Of a stretch of 64,000 nucleotides of DNA, positions 44,773-57,223 are shown in pieces. Source of the DNA: Lepas anatifera (Eukaryota; Arthropoda; Thecostraca; Lepadidae); assembly GCA_034440635.1 (NCBI GenBank), contig JAOTON010001533.1:70001-134000 (forward strand). The letters run 5' to 3'. The notes beneath the pieces were generated by a model, which saw only the letters and a program-made list of their open reading frames with translations, was not told where the DNA came from and searched no databases. Within the stretch, counting starts at the first letter, position 1. Each line of letters starts with the position of its first letter. The position numbers and the translations under genes are program-made.

Positions 44773-46686
44773 TCATAACGGAGGAATTTTTTCGTGACGG
44801 GGGTACTCTGTCAATTTGTGAGATAGCCTAGCCGGAAAGGGCGTGGCTTGCGTCGACTCATGGCTTTGGCTGGGCCAAGGAGGAGCCGACGTGAGGGACG
44901 GGCGGTCAGTGTGGGACTCGTGGGCGGGTAGGGTCAGAGGGAGGACCGAGCCTAGGGAGGCTCCCCACGCTAGGAAGTTGTTTGCGAGTAGACTAGGGCG
45001 TGAACGCCCGGAGGCTGATAAAATTAAAAGCCGGAACTTGTTCATTCCGGTGGTCCCATGTCAGTGACCTCCAAGCCCTAGGGGCAACGGCTCAGCGACG
45101 CATCCACTTGCATGGTCCGTGCAGGCGGGATTTGACGCAGCCAGCGTTTAGTAAGTTTCTGTTTAGGGATAAAATGAGGCGGGAAGGAGGAGCACTGGAT
45201 CACCGGGGAAGGGCGAAGCCGAGTTACCTCCCGTGGGGCTCTAGCCAAGCCCTGGGAGCTGCGGCCGCCGATGTGGGTGCGTGTGAGTAACTGGCGGTGG
45301 GTGAGTGACAGGCCATAGAACGAGGAACGTTTGGTGCCTTAGAGTGGCCTGCAGGTAGCGGGTCGTACCGGTCTGACCAACCGGGGATCCCACCACTCGC
45401 GCCCCTCCATCGGTTGCGCCCGCAAACGGTAGCAAAGCGTAAGCATAGCCCCAGGTGAATTCGCCCACTTCTTTCTGCCGGGGGGATGTGCAGCCCGGCC
45501 TAATTGGTTGATGGGGCTTAGATGGGGCCCAATCGGCCACCCTCTATGCACACCCTTGCATGAATAAATAAGACTCTACCACGATCACGGATAGGAGGAA
45601 AGTAATCTTCTAAATACCGCTGGCGTTGGCCGACGGGGCTCTAGCCGTCAGATCACGGAAACACCGGGAGGGTTCCAGAATCGGGGAGGGGCTCGGAATT
45701 TTTAGAATGAGCGAGAGGCGTGGGAGAGGATGGCCCTAGGTCAACGTATGTTATGAGTGCATGCCTAGCATAAGGACCCGGTGGTGAAAAATGCATACCG
45801 AGGGCGTTTGTTCCGGATCTGACAGTGAGAACACCCGACGGAAAGGGCGACGCGGCAGAAAAAAAGGGGAGGAGGGTATTGAGGTAGGGGACCGAGTTAT
45901 GGGACGACGAAGCTGAAAATGCTGGCGCTGGCAAAATATATACCCCAAAGAGACGGAACTCCTGGTACGTGGCAATTACCCGCCGAGATAGACGATGGTT
46001 GAGGCGAGAGGTCTGGGAAGCTTGGAAAACCACGATAGGAGGATACGAAGGGGCAGGTAGTTAGGGAGCGATGGAAGGATCGGTTGAAAAGGGGGGTGTA
46101 AACTTATGATGATAGGTCCGAGGGAAATAAGAGAGTTAGCGGGCACTTAAAGAAGCGGGGAGAGGATTGACGGTTTCGGTGCCGCTTCTATGCGGGTAAC
46201 ATTTGGCGTGCGGGTGGTTAAAGGGGCCTCCAAAATCGTGAGAGGCAGATGGGACCCCTGCAATCAGGGAGGGCTACAAAGCTCGGCACTAGCTGAATTT
46301 CATTCCTGGAACCCAAGGGTGTTGAGTGGGGTTGTCGGGACACAGGCTCTCCCGTCTGGAGGACTCGGCCAAGCTAGCCGACATTGCCCACTTCCTACCG
46401 TCAACTCGGCCCGCCACGTGACCGCGCACGCGACGAGCACGACCTCTCTCAAATAAAATTTAGTGTGATGCTGGGAGCGGGCGCACGACGTCGCCACCAT
46501 CGAGAGCGAGCGGGTCATGGCCACGAGCAGCCGCCACAGCTGACCACCAAGAGGTCGGCCCGAACAACATCAGCGGCGACGATACTGCCCGACTCGCATC
46601 GAGCGACGCACCCCGCCACCACGCGCCCACGTCACACAGTCCATTTGTTTTGCATGTAAATGGGGAAGCATCCATTTCTAGCTTAA

Positions 46687-47693
46687 ACCTCGCCCCATCG
46701 GGGGGGCATCGATGACCCCTAAGGTTTTTTGGAGATAGCAGAAAAACGACGGGACGCAGCACCGCAGTTGAGGGCTCTATCTCTCACCCCATAATTTTCT
46801 AACTATCCCTGAAATTTTACCCCGAGTCACCCAAGGTCAGGTCACCAGGCGAGGTCAACCAAGGTCACCTCACGTTAACTTTTGAGCTCTATAAGAGCTA
46901 CATTTCTTTGCGATCGATTTGAAACTTCCTACACTCCATGACCCTTCCAGGATCTACAAGGTGTATATCCGAGATTTTTCGATTTCTTAACCTGAGGTAA
47001 GGTCACGAGGTGACCTCTCTCATTGGAAAAGCAGAGGGAAAGCTGTCTTATGATCGAAAAGTCACAAAAATGATTGCAAATTCTCAGACTGCCCAGAACA
47101 GCTTTCTTGGGCACCCTTACGCGGAACCCAGGGGTCATATTTGTCCTCTGACCTCTCCGAGGTCATCCTAGGTCACCAGGGTTCAGAAACAGTATTTTGA
47201 CAATAACTTTTGACCTAATTACGCTAGAGCACTGAATCGTGTATGTATCGTCACTGGCGTTCATTTGATATACGGCAAGGTCACTTTCTAACCTTTCGTG
47301 ACCTTAGGTCATGTCTGGTCACGAGATGCCCTCTGGAAGTCAAATCACTGGCCGGAGGTCATTATGTTTGAAAAAGCGGAGAAAGCTCTGGCATTTTCCT
47401 ATAAAATTTACTTTACCAGATTTCAATAGCTCTAATGTCATAAGAGTTATGCCCAGTTTTCTTAAGCATTACATATTTTAGTGAAAATAGCCTATCGTGA
47501 CCTAACTTGACATGTGGAGGTCAAACCATTGACATGAGCACTTAAAAATACGGAGTAATTTCTTACTGAATTCACGCGAGTTGTCTAATGCACTTTGCAG
47601 GTTTGTACTAACCCGCATATTTTCGGAGTTAGAGGGGGGCCATGGATGCCCCCGGTGGGGCGAAGGTGGCGCCGGACCCCGGTGGGGCGCGGG
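46687..47693 (+). mobile_element. Family A TTAA element, copy 1 (1,007 bp)
   Basis: TTAA (46683-46686) precedes ACCTCGCCCCATCGGGG. The right end CCCCGGTGGGGCGCGGG is followed by TTAT (47694-47697). The interior has an inverted AGGTCA pair with 5-bp spacer at 47000-47016. Confidence 0.8.
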
Positions 47694-47697
47694 TTAT

Positions 47698-48540
47698 CAT
47701 TTGCCACGGTGGGCTTCCGAGCCACTTTCACCATTGTGGGGAAGGGGTGTTTAAACACCCTTCCTCGCTCGAACTCGGTTCCTATACCGGATAGCGAACA
47801 ATAACGAACGCTGGTGGATAGCTCATGCAAATTCATGAAGAAACTATATTTGTCACTTTTTGGCTCTGGTTATTATTTATTTATTAATTTATTCAAAATA
47901 ATCGCCAACAGATAAAATACACTCACAGGCGAAGTCAAAACATTAAAAAGACTATCTAATCACAAGAATCGAGACATTGTACTTTCTAAAAACGGTAAAA
48001 GTTAAACAAAAACGGTAAAGTTAAACGGTATTAAAGTCATGACAGGTCTAAGAAGGTGGCATGTTAGAGTAGAGGTTCCGGGCTCTACCGTCCGACAGAG
48101 TTGAGCTGGAATCATTTTTAGACACCATTCGCTTTCTTTCGTTACGGCGAATCAAATGATTTTTAAAAAAATGACTATACAAAGTTAAAATTACAAAGTG
48201 ACCCGACCTGAGGTCAGCTTACGGTCACTTTCCAACCTAGCAAAGTCAATATGCATACCAATCGACTTGCAATATCAATCTAAACGTGATGGTATCAAAA
48301 CGAAACCGTTTTGGTCATTTGCTGCAAAGTTATTGACACAAGTCTAAAAATATTATTAAGTAGCCCAGATGACCTCTCAGAGGCCACAGGTAAAAAATTG
48401 CAACATGAACCTAGAAAGAGCCCCCGGATACTTCAATTTCGAAAACATGAAGGCATTATCAGCTTTACCAACACAGATACAGCCCAGTCCCTGTTTTCCC
48501 CATGCATTGCCAATGGAGAGGTCATGATCCGTACCTGGTT
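47698..48540 (-). mobile_element. Family B TTAA element fragment, copy 1
   Basis: Reverse-oriented family B: GGGTGTTTAAACACCCTTCC near 47745 is its right end, and the AGGTCA interior runs to GATCCGTACCTGG. It abuts TTAA at 48541-48544. Its CCCTCGCC-type end is missing. Confidence 0.6.
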
Positions 48541-48544
48541 TTAA

Positions 48545-48751
48545 CCTTCACCCGGGTGGGGGTCTTTTTAGACCCACTCGGTTTTTTTTAAAGGCGGCGG
48601 GAAGCGCCGTAAAACTTATTTTAGATATTCCCCCATAATGTTTACATATTTTCTGAAAATTTTAGCTCAAGGTCATATCAGGTCAGGTCACAAGGCCAGG
48701 TGAAGTGACTTCATCTAAAAAGTGCTTAGGACTGCATCACTAATAGGAAGG
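48545..48751 (+). mobile_element. Family B left part, interrupted by family A, copy 1
   Basis: It starts CCTTCACCCGGGTGGGGG after TTAA and has GGCGGCGGGAAGCGCCG. Family A is inserted at TTAA 48752-48755. Its continuation is seen only downstream of the second unit (from 56030). Confidence 0.65.
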
Positions 48752-48755
48752 TTAA

Positions 48756-49445
48756 CCCGCGCCCCACCGGGAGTCCAGCGCCACCTTTGCCCCACCGGGG
48801 GCCATCGATGGCCCCCCTCTAACTCCGAAAATATGGGCGTTAGCGCAAATCTGCAAAGTGCAATAGAAAGCTCGCGTAAATTCAGTTAGAAATTACTTGA
48901 CATGTTTTAGTGTTCAGGTCAATGGTTTGACCTCCAGAGGTCAAATTAGGTCAAGATCGGCTATTTTCACTCAAATATGCAATGCTTAGGCAAACTGGGC
49001 ATAACTCTTATGCCATTAGAGCTATTGAGTTCTGGTAAAGTACATTTGATAGGAAATTGTCAGTCCTTTTCCACTATGTGAAACGTAAAGACCTCCCGCC
49101 AGTGGTTTGACCTCCAGAGGTCACCTCGTGACCTAAGATGGCCTGAGGTCACGAAAGGTAAGAAAGTGACCTTGCCGTATATCAAATGAAAGCCAGGGAC
49201 AAGACAAACACGATGGTGTTTGTTTCAGCGCTCTAGTTTATACAGATCAAAAGTTATTGTCAAAATACTGTTTTTGACCCCTGGTGACTTTGGATGACCT
49301 TGGAGAGATCAAAGGGCAAATATGGCCCCTGGAATCCGTGAAGGGGTGTCCAAGAACGCTTTTCTGATCAAGCTGAGCATTTTCAATCGCTTTTGTGACT
49401 TTTGGATCATAAGACAGCTTTTCCCATGCTTTTTCAATGGGAGAG
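48756..49445 (-). mobile_element. Family A TTAA element truncated by the duplication junction
   Basis: It begins CCCGCGCCCCACCGGGAG and GGCCATCGATGGCC, collinear with 55004-55693, and stops at the start of the second 6.25-kb unit. It therefore lacks its last ~330 bp. Confidence 0.8.
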
Positions 49446-49978
49446 GCACCTGTCGTGGTAGACGATAAGATGAAGGTTTCTGCTTCTGCATGCAGTCTTC
49501 TCACAACATACTCTATGATTACTTGATTCATTTCGGTCACTTTCTTCTGCACTATTTGTTACTACCAAAGGTACAGCGTGGTCTAGCTTCCTCTCCCTCC
49601 TTTTTTAGTTCTTATTTACTTCAATATTTTTTTAATTACAAGTTTTATTACTTCCTCATTGATGTTACGACGTGTAGTTGTAGTTGATATTACTTGAAGT
49701 GCGTAGTTGATGTTACGCGTATTTGGAAAAGGAAGCTTTAATGTTCACAGAAAATTGTGGAGTTCAAATATATGTTGTTTGTACTAAGAATGTGAAATGA
49801 ATAAATGATAAATGATTAGGAGAGAAAAGCAGTTGTGACGGGGGCGCGTGGTCGCAGAGCGCGTCGCTCGGTGCGAGTCGGGCTGTATCGTCGCCGCTGA
49901 TTTTGTTCGGGCCGACCTCTTGGTGGTCAGCTGTGGCGGCTGCTCGTGGCCGTAAGCCGCTCGCTCTCGATGGTGGCA

Positions 49979-50736
49979 GGAGGCGCCGAAACGTGCACTG
50001 TGATTGCCCTTGAACCGACCTTCACTCTACATCACCTCAACCGCCCGTCTTAGTAACCCAGCACTATCCTTCTAGCCTTCGGGCCCACTGGCTCCCGGAA
50101 GAGGGTCATGGCGGCTCTCCTCTTCCTGGGGGTCACGGAGGCGCCGAAACGTGCACTGTGATTGCCCTTGAACCGACCGTCACTTTACATCACCTCAACC
50201 GCCCGTCTTAGTAGCCCGTCACTATCCTTCTAGCCTTCGGGCCCATTGGCTCCCGAAAGAGGGTCATGACGGCTCTCCTCTTCCTGGGGGTCACGGAGGC
50301 GCCGAAACGTGCACTGTGATTACCCTTGAACCGACCTTCACTCTACATCACCTCAACCGCCCGTCTTAGTAACCCGGCACTATCCTCCTAGCCTTCGGGC
50401 CCATTGGCTCCCGAAACAGGGTCATGGCGGCTCTCCTCTTCCTGGGGGTCACGGAGGCGCCGCAACGTGCACTGTGATTGCCCTTGAACCGACCTTCACT
50501 CTACATCACCTCACCCGCCCGTCTTAGTAACCCGGCACCATCCTTCTAGCCTTCGGGCCCATTGGCCCCTGAAAGAGGGTCATGACGGCTCTCCTCTTCC
50601 TGGGGGTCATGGAGGCGCTGAAACGTGCACTGTGATTGCCCTTGAACCGACCTTCACTCTACATCACTTCACCCGCCTATCTTACTAACCTGTTACTATC
50701 CTTCTAGCCTTCGAGCCTACGGACTCCCTCTGCCTA
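49979..50736. repeat. 158-bp tandem array, copy 2
   Basis: Five units as in copy 1, beginning at 49979. Confidence 0.9.
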
Positions 50737-50756
50737 CGCTGTCCGCTGCCGGAGTC

Positions 50757-51019
50757 TTCTGGTCTGAAACACGGAGCACCGATCGCACAAAAAGGGAACG
50801 TGGGATGTCGGAGATTGCTGTCAGTCGTTTTGTTGCACACTTACCAGGCCGAAACGATGAAGATAAGAGGATCAGGCGGCTGCCAGAACCTTCTGGTCTG
50901 AACCACGGAGCACCGATCGCACAAAAAGGGAACGTGGGACGTCGGAGATTGCTGTCAGTCGTTTTGTTGCACACTTACCAGGCGGAAACGATGAAGATAA
51001 GAGGATCAGGCGGGCTCCG
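50757..51019. repeat. 134-bp direct doublet, copy 2
   Basis: Same as 44511-44772, with an A-run one or two bases longer near 50930. Confidence 0.85.
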
Positions 51020-52933
51020 TCATAACGGAGGAATTTTTTCGTGACGGGGGTACTCTGTCAATTTGTGAGATAGCCTAGCCGGAAAGGGCGTGGCTTGCGT
51101 CGACTCATGGCTTTGGCTGGGCCAAGGAGGAGCCGACGTGAGGGACGGGCGGTCAGTGTGGGACTCGTGGGCGGGTAGGGTCAGAGGGAGGACCGAGCCT
51201 AGGGAGGCTCCCCACGCTAGGAAGTTGTTTGCGAGTAGACTAGGGCGTGAACGCCCGGAGGCTGATAAAATTAAAAGCCGGAACTTGTTCATTCCGGTGG
51301 TCCCATGTCAGTGACCTCCAAGCCCTAGGGGCAACGGCTCAGCGACGCATCCACTTGCATGGTCCGTGCAGGCGGGATTTGACGCAGCCAGCGTTTAGTA
51401 AGTTTCTGTTTAGGGATAAAATGAGGCGGGAAGGAGGAGCACTGGATCACCGGGGAAGGGCGAAGCCGAGTTACCTCCCGTGGGGCTCTAGCCAAGCCCT
51501 GGGAGCTGCGGCCGCCGATGTGGGTGCGTGTGAGTAACTGGCGGTGGGTGAGTGACAGGCCATAGAACGAGGAACGTTTGGTGCCTTAGAGTGGCCTGCA
51601 GGTAGCGGGTCGTACCGGTCTGACCAACCGGGGATCCCACCACTCGCGCCCCTCCATCGGTTGCGCCCGCAAACGGTAGCAAAGCGTAAGCATAGCCCCA
51701 GGTGAATTCGCCCACTTCTTTCTGCCGGGGGGATGTGCAGCCCGGCCTAATTGGTTGATGGGGCTTAGATGGGGCCCAATCGGCCACCCTCTATGCACAC
51801 CCTTGCATGAATAAATAAGACTCTACCACGATCACGGATAGGAGGAAAGTAATCTTCTAAATACCGCTGGCGTTGGCCGACGGGGCTCTAGCCGTCAGAT
51901 CACGGAAACACCGGGAGGGTTCCAGAATCGGGGAGGGGCTCGGAATTTTTAGAATGAGCGAGAGGCGTGGGAGAGGATGGCCCTAGGTCAACGTATGTTA
52001 TGAGTGCATGCCTAGCATAAGGACCCGGTGGTGAAAAATGCATACCGAGGGCGTTTGTTCCGGATCTGACAGTGAGAACACCCGACGGAAAGGGCGACGC
52101 GGCAGAAAAAAAGGGGAGGAGGGTATTGAGGTAGGGGACCGAGTTATGGGACGACGAAGCTGAAAATGCTGGCGCTGGCAAAATATATACCCCAAAGAGA
52201 CGGAACTCCTGGTACGTGGCAATTACCCGCCGAGATAGACGATGGTTGAGGCGAGAGGTCTGGGAAGCTTGGAAAACCACGATAGGAGGATACGAAGGGG
52301 CAGGTAGTTAGGGGAGCGATGGAAGGATCGGTTGAAAAGGGGGGTGTAAACTTATGATGATAGGTCCGAGGGAAATAAGAGAGTTAGCGGGCACTTAAAG
52401 AAGCGGGGAGAGGATTGACGGTTTCGGTGCCGCTTCTATGCGGGTAACATTTGGCGTGCGGGTGGTTAAAGGGGCCTCCAAAATCGTGAGAGGCAGATGG
52501 GACCCTGCAATCAGGGAGGGCTACAAAGCTCGGCACTAGCTGAATTTCATTCCTGGAACCCAAGGGTGTTGAGTGGGGTTGTCGGGACACAGGCTCTCCC
52601 GTCTGGAGGACTCGGCCAAGCTAGCCGACATTGCCCACTTCCTACCGTCAACTCGGCCCGCCACGTGACCGCGCACGCGACGAGCACGACCTCTCTCAAA
52701 TAAAATTTAGTGTGATGCTGGGAGCGGGCGCACGACGTCGCCACCATCGAGAGCGAGCGGGTCATGGCCACGAGCAGCCGCCACAGCTGACCACCAAGAG
52801 GTCGGCCCGAACAACATCAGCGGCGACGATACTGCCCGACTCGCATCGAGCGACGCACCCCGCCACCACGCGCCCACGTCACACAGTCCATTTGTTTTGC
52901 ATGTAAATGGGGAAGCATCCATTTCTAGCTTAA

Positions 52934-53941
52934 ACCTCGCCCCATCGGGGGGCATCGATGACCCCCTAAGGTTTTTTTGGAGATAGCAGAAAAACGACGG
53001 GACGCAGCACCGCAGTTGAGGGCTCTATCTCTCACCCCATAATTTTCTAACTATCCCTGAAATTTTACCCCGAGTCACCCAAGGTCAGGTCACCAGGCGA
53101 GGTCAACCAAGGTCACCTCACGTTAACTTTTGAGCTCTATAAGAGCTACATTTCTTTGCGATCGATTTGAAACTTCCTACACTCCATGACCCTTCCAGGA
53201 TCTACAAGGTGTATATCCGAGATTTTTCGATTTCTTAACCTGAGGTAAGGTCACGAGGTGACCTCTCTCATTGGAAAAGCAGAGGGAAAGCTGTCTTATG
53301 ATCGAAAAGTCACAAAAATGATTGCAAATTCTCAGACTGCCCAGAACAGCTTTCTTGGGCACCCTTACGCGGAACCCAGGGGTCATATTTGTCCTCTGAC
53401 CTCTCCGAGGTCATCCTAGGTCACCAGGGTTCAGAAACAGTATTTTGACAATAACTTTTGACCTAATTACGCTAGAGCACTGAATCGTGTATGTATCGTC
53501 ACTGGCGTTCATTTGATATACGGCAAGGTCACTTTCTAACCTTTCGTGACCTTAGGTCATGTCTGGTCACGAGATGCCCTCTGGAAGTCAAATCACTGGC
53601 CGGAGGTCATTATGTTTGAAAAAGCGGAGAAAGCTCTGGCATTTTCCTATAAAATTTACTTTACCAGATTTCAATAGCTCTAATGTCATAAGAGTTATGC
53701 CCAGTTTTCTTAAGCATTACATATTTTAGTGAAAATAGCCTATCGTGACCTAACTTGACATGTGGAGGTCAAACCATTGACATGAGCACTTAAAAATACG
53801 GAGTAATTTCTTACTGAATTCACGCGAGTTGTCTAATGCACTTTGCAGGTTTGTACTAACCCGCATATTTTCGGAGTTAGAGGGGGGCCATGGATGCCCC
53901 CGGTGGGGCGAAGGTGGCGCCGGACCCCGGTGGGGCGCGGG
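52934..53941 (+). mobile_element. Family A TTAA element, copy 2 of 46687-47693
   Basis: Flanked by TTAA (52930-52933) and TTAT (53942-53945). Identical apart from short homopolymer changes. Confidence 0.8.
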
Positions 53942-53945
53942 TTAT

Positions 53946-54788
53946 CATTTGCCACGGTGGGCTTCCGAGCCACTTTCACCATTGTGGGGAAGGGGTGTTT
54001 AAACACCCTTCCTCGCTCGAACTCGGTTCCTATACCGGATAGCGAACAATAACGAACGCTGGTGGATAGCTCATGCAAATTCATGAAGAAACTATATTTG
54101 TCACTTTTTGGCTCTGGTTATTATTTATTTATTAATTTATTCAAAATAATCGCCAACAGATAAAATACACTCACAGGCGAAGTCAAAACATTAAAAAGAC
54201 TATCTAATCACAAGAATCGAGACATTGTACTTTCTAAAAACGGTAAAAGTTAAACAAAAACGGTAAAGTTAAACGGTATTAAAGTCATGACAGGTCTAAG
54301 AAGGTGGCATGTTAGAGTAGAGGTTCCGGGCTCTACCGTCCGACAGAGTTGAGCTGGAATCATTTTTAGACACCATTCGCTTTCTTTCGTTACGGCGAAT
54401 CAAATGATTTTTAAAAAAATGACTATACAAAGTTAAAATTACAAAGTGACCCGACCTGAGGTCAGCTTACGGTCACTTTCCAACCTAGCAAAGTCAATAT
54501 GCATACCAATCGACTTGCAATATCAATCTAAACGTGATGGTATCAAAACGAAACCGTTTTGGTCATTTGCTGCAAAGTTATTGACACAAGTCTAAAAATA
54601 TTATTAAGTAGCCCAGATGACCTCTCAGAGGCCACAGGTAAAAAATTGCAACATGAACCTAGAAAGAGCCCCCGGATACTTCAATTTCGAAAACATGAAG
54701 GCATTATCAGCTTTACCAACACAGATACAGCCCAGTCCCTGTTTTCCCCATGCATTGCCAATGGAGAGGTCATGATCCGTACCTGGTT
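53946..54788 (-). mobile_element. Family B fragment, copy 2 of 47698-48540
   Basis: Same content as copy 1, ending at TTAA 54789-54792. Confidence 0.6.
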
Positions 54789-55003
54789 TTAACCTTCACC
54801 CGGGTGGGGGTCTTTTTAGACCCACTCGGTTTTTTTTAAAGGCGGCGGGAAGCGCCGTAAAACTTATTTTAGATATTCCCCCATAATGTTTACATATTTT
54901 CTGAAAATTTTAGCTCAAGGTCATATCAGGTCAGGTCACAAGGCCAGGTGAAGTGACTTCATCTAAAAAGTGCTTAGGACTGCATCACTAATAGGAAGGT
55001 TAA

Positions 55004-56025
55004 CCCGCGCCCCACCGGGAGTCCAGCGCCACCTTTGCCCCACCGGGGGCCATCGATGGCCCCCCTCTAACTCCGAAAATATGGGCGTTAGCGCAAATCT
55101 GCAAAGTGCAATAGAAAGCTCGCGTAAATTCAGTTAGAAATTACTTGACATGTTTTAGTGTTCAGGTCAATGGTTTGACCTCCAGAGGTCAAATTAGGTC
55201 AAGATCGGCTATTTTCACTCAAATATGCAATGCTTAGGCAAACTGGGCATAACTCTTATGCCATTAGAGCTATTGAGTTCTGGTAAAGTACATTTGATAG
55301 GAAATTGTCAGTCCTTTTCCACTATGTGAAACGTAAAGACCTCCCGCCAGTGGTTTGACCTCCAGAGGTCACCTCGTGACCTAAGATGGCCTGAGGTCAC
55401 GAAAGGTAAGAAAGTGACCTTGCCGTATATCAAATGAAAGCCAGGGACAAGACAAACACGATGGTGTTTGTTTCAGCGCTCTAGTTTATACAGATCAAAA
55501 GTTATTGTCAAAATACTGTTTTTGACCCCTGGTGACTTTGGATGACCTTGGAGAGATCAAAGGGCAAATATGGCCCCTGGAATCCGTGAAGGGGTGTCCA
55601 AGAACGCTTTTCTGATCAAGCTGAGCATTTTTAATCGCTTTTGTGACTTTTGGATCATAAGACAGCTTTTCCCATGCTTTTTCAATGGGAGAGGTCACCT
55701 CGTGACCTGACCTCGGGGCACGAACTCGAAAAATCCCGGATATACACGTTTTAAACCCTGGGAGGGTCATGAAGTGTAGGAAGTTTCAAATCGATCGACT
55801 TCGAAATGTAGCTCTTACAGAGCCTAAAGTTGAAGTGAGGTGACCTTGGTTGACCTCGTCTGGTGACCCGACCTTGGGTGACCCGGGGTAAAAAATTTCA
55901 GGGATGATGGGAAAATGATGCAGTAAGAGGTAGAGTCCTCAACCGCGGTGCTGCGCCTCTTCGTTTTTCTGCTATCCCGGAAAAACCTCAAGGGGGGGCC
56001 ATCGATGGTCCCGGTGGGGCGAGGG
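55004..56025 (-). mobile_element. Family A TTAA element, complete (1,022 bp)
   Basis: TTAA lies at 55000-55003 and 56026-56029. The first end is CCCGCGCCCCACCGGGAG, the last GGTGGGGCGAGGG. Intact because the duplication junction only cut the copy in unit 1. Confidence 0.85.
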
Positions 56026-56489
56026 TTAATCAATTAAAGGTTAATCGAGCTTTTCTCAGTAACTATTGATGGGATCAACTTCAAAGATCGGTCACAACTT
56101 GCCTTTAGCCCATTTCTGAATTTGATACCAACAATTTTAACCTGTGACCTTTGAAAGGTCACCTTAGGTCAAATAAACATTTTTTGATGTTTTACTCTAT
56201 AAATTTAGAATAAACTAAGATAGAACTTTTATTTTGTCACCAAAGTGTTTGTATGGTCACTGAAAGTCAAATGATATACATCATGACTATGCCAGGTCAA
56301 GCTGGGTCAAACTGTTGACCTTGGTCAGGTCAAATTTTAAATTTCCCTGGCATAGCAACATCATATATCATTCGATTTGTATTGACGAGAGAATTTAAAT
56401 GGTGCATCAACTATGTCTGTATCTTGCTTGGTTTGGAAGTTATTAACGAAAAAGGAAACGCCCTTATGCATGGGTGGCTATGGACATTC

Positions 56490-56846
56490 TTTTTTATAAA
56501 TTTTGTTCAAGTTGTTCCTAGTACGGCTGCTGGAGTCTGAGTCTCACTAAAGTCATCAAGGGACTTGTCACGGAAACCCCGACCCCACCACCCGAACGAG
56601 CAACTCCCTCAATGGAGGGTCAATTTAGAAGCCAAAGTTTAACGTCCCACAAAGCACAGGGACGGCCGCCCCGCTCAGGTCACCCTCTCATCAGTCAGTT
56701 GCCAGCCGACCTGTACGTCGGGTAAACTATTGAGCGCCGGAGCGTCTCAGGGGAACCGATCCCAAGCCTGGACATGCACTGCCACTGCATGCTTCTGAGC
56801 AGCGGGCCGGAGCTCAACGCTCTACCAACTGAGCTACCGGGGCGGC
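56490..56846 (-). mobile_element. tRNA-derived SINE, family S3
   Basis: Read on the minus strand it begins GCCGCCCCGGTAGCTCAGTT with GGTAGAGCG, a canonical tRNA A-box region, then GGGATCGGTTCCCCTGAG at the B-box position. The body has GTGGGACGTTAAACTTTGGC and ends AATTTATAAAAAA. Similar copies are at 60779-61134 and 62800-63114. A TSD of only CATTC is possible. Too long and too altered to be a functional tRNA gene. Confidence 0.8.
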
Positions 56847-57223
56847 ATTCCCAAGAACATTCCCAATGTTTAGTGCCCTGCAACTCCCTAGGCTTTGACT
56901 TTACCCGAAAATGATTGGCACTGCAATGAAAGAGCAACTGGTGTTCTAAAACTTTTTCTAGCTATCGTAGTTTTTGAGGTATATGGGGTTTTCATAGTAC
57001 ACCTCCTATTAGCGATTTTGAACTATTTTGACCTCTGGTGACATTGATATTGACCTGAAGAGAAAAATAACCGAAGTACTTTCGATATCATTTTTGAAGA
57101 GATTTAGATTGCCGTTTTGTTCTATTTTCTAGCTCTCTTAGTTTTTTGGATGGCAGGTGGGTATTTTTTAAACCCCCCACGAGGGCGAAGGTGGCTCGTA
57201 CCCACCACCGGGCCAAGGGTTAA

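Larger units (their letters stand above)
43588..46636. mobile_element. 3.05-kb element with ~145-bp terminal inverted repeats, copy 1
   Basis: The left arm 43588-43730 and right arm about 46490-46636 are inverted copies with some mismatches (shared blocks include GGGCCGACCTCTTGGTGGTC and GGCGGCTGCTCGTGGCC). The ends are TGTGACG and CGTCACA with a flanking CAGT on each side (43584-43587, 46637-46640), a possible 4-bp target duplication. The interior holds a 158-bp tandem array, a 134-bp doublet and about 1.8 kb of GC-rich sequence. Several frames of 70-126 residues occur on both strands but none is recognisable, so it looks non-autonomous. The superfamily is not determined. Confidence 0.7.
43201..49445 (+). 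repeat. Tandem duplication, copy 1 of a 6.25-kb unit
   Basis: It starts at GCACCTGTCGTGGTAG and is repeated from 49446 onward with near identity. Differences I noticed are a few homopolymer length changes (near 44683, 46072, 46256 and 46700) and one substitution near 49382 versus 55629. At its right edge it is cut inside a family A element (GGGAGAG|GCACCTG). Confidence 0.9.
49834..52883. mobile_element. 3.05-kb long-TIR element, copy 2
   Basis: Same structure as 43588-46636: TGTGACG and CGTCACA ends and a CAGT flank at each side (the right one at 52884-52887). It is a by-product of the segmental duplication, not a separate insertion. Confidence 0.7.
49446..55693 (+). repeat. Tandem duplication, copy 2 of the 6.25-kb unit
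   Basis: It repeats 43201-49445 in direct orientation with offsets growing from 6245 to 6248 through small indels. At its right edge the family A element continues uninterrupted to 56025, so this edge is the original one. Confidence 0.9.
54793..57219 (+). mobile_element. Family B TTAA element with nested family A and SINE
   Basis: TTAA at 54789-54792 and 57220-57223 bound it. The left end is CCTTCACCCGGGTGGGGG; the right end has CCCCCCACGAGGGCGAAGG and CCACCGGGCCAAGGG. Removing the nested family A (55004-56025 with one TTAA) and the SINE (56490-56846) leaves about 1.04 kb, the normal family B length. This supports the nesting. Confidence 0.7.

Noticed and set aside
45000..46636. Several 70-126 codon frames in the 3-kb long-TIR element (for example 45653-46033 minus)
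   Set aside because: They overlap each other on both strands in GC-rich sequence, are duplicated only because the segment is duplicated, and show no known motif.
56490..56846. tRNA gene on the minus strand
   Set aside because: The A-box region is excellent but the sequence is a ~357-bp repeated unit without a foldable acceptor stem at tRNA length, and three copies share the same non-tRNA body. It is a SINE.
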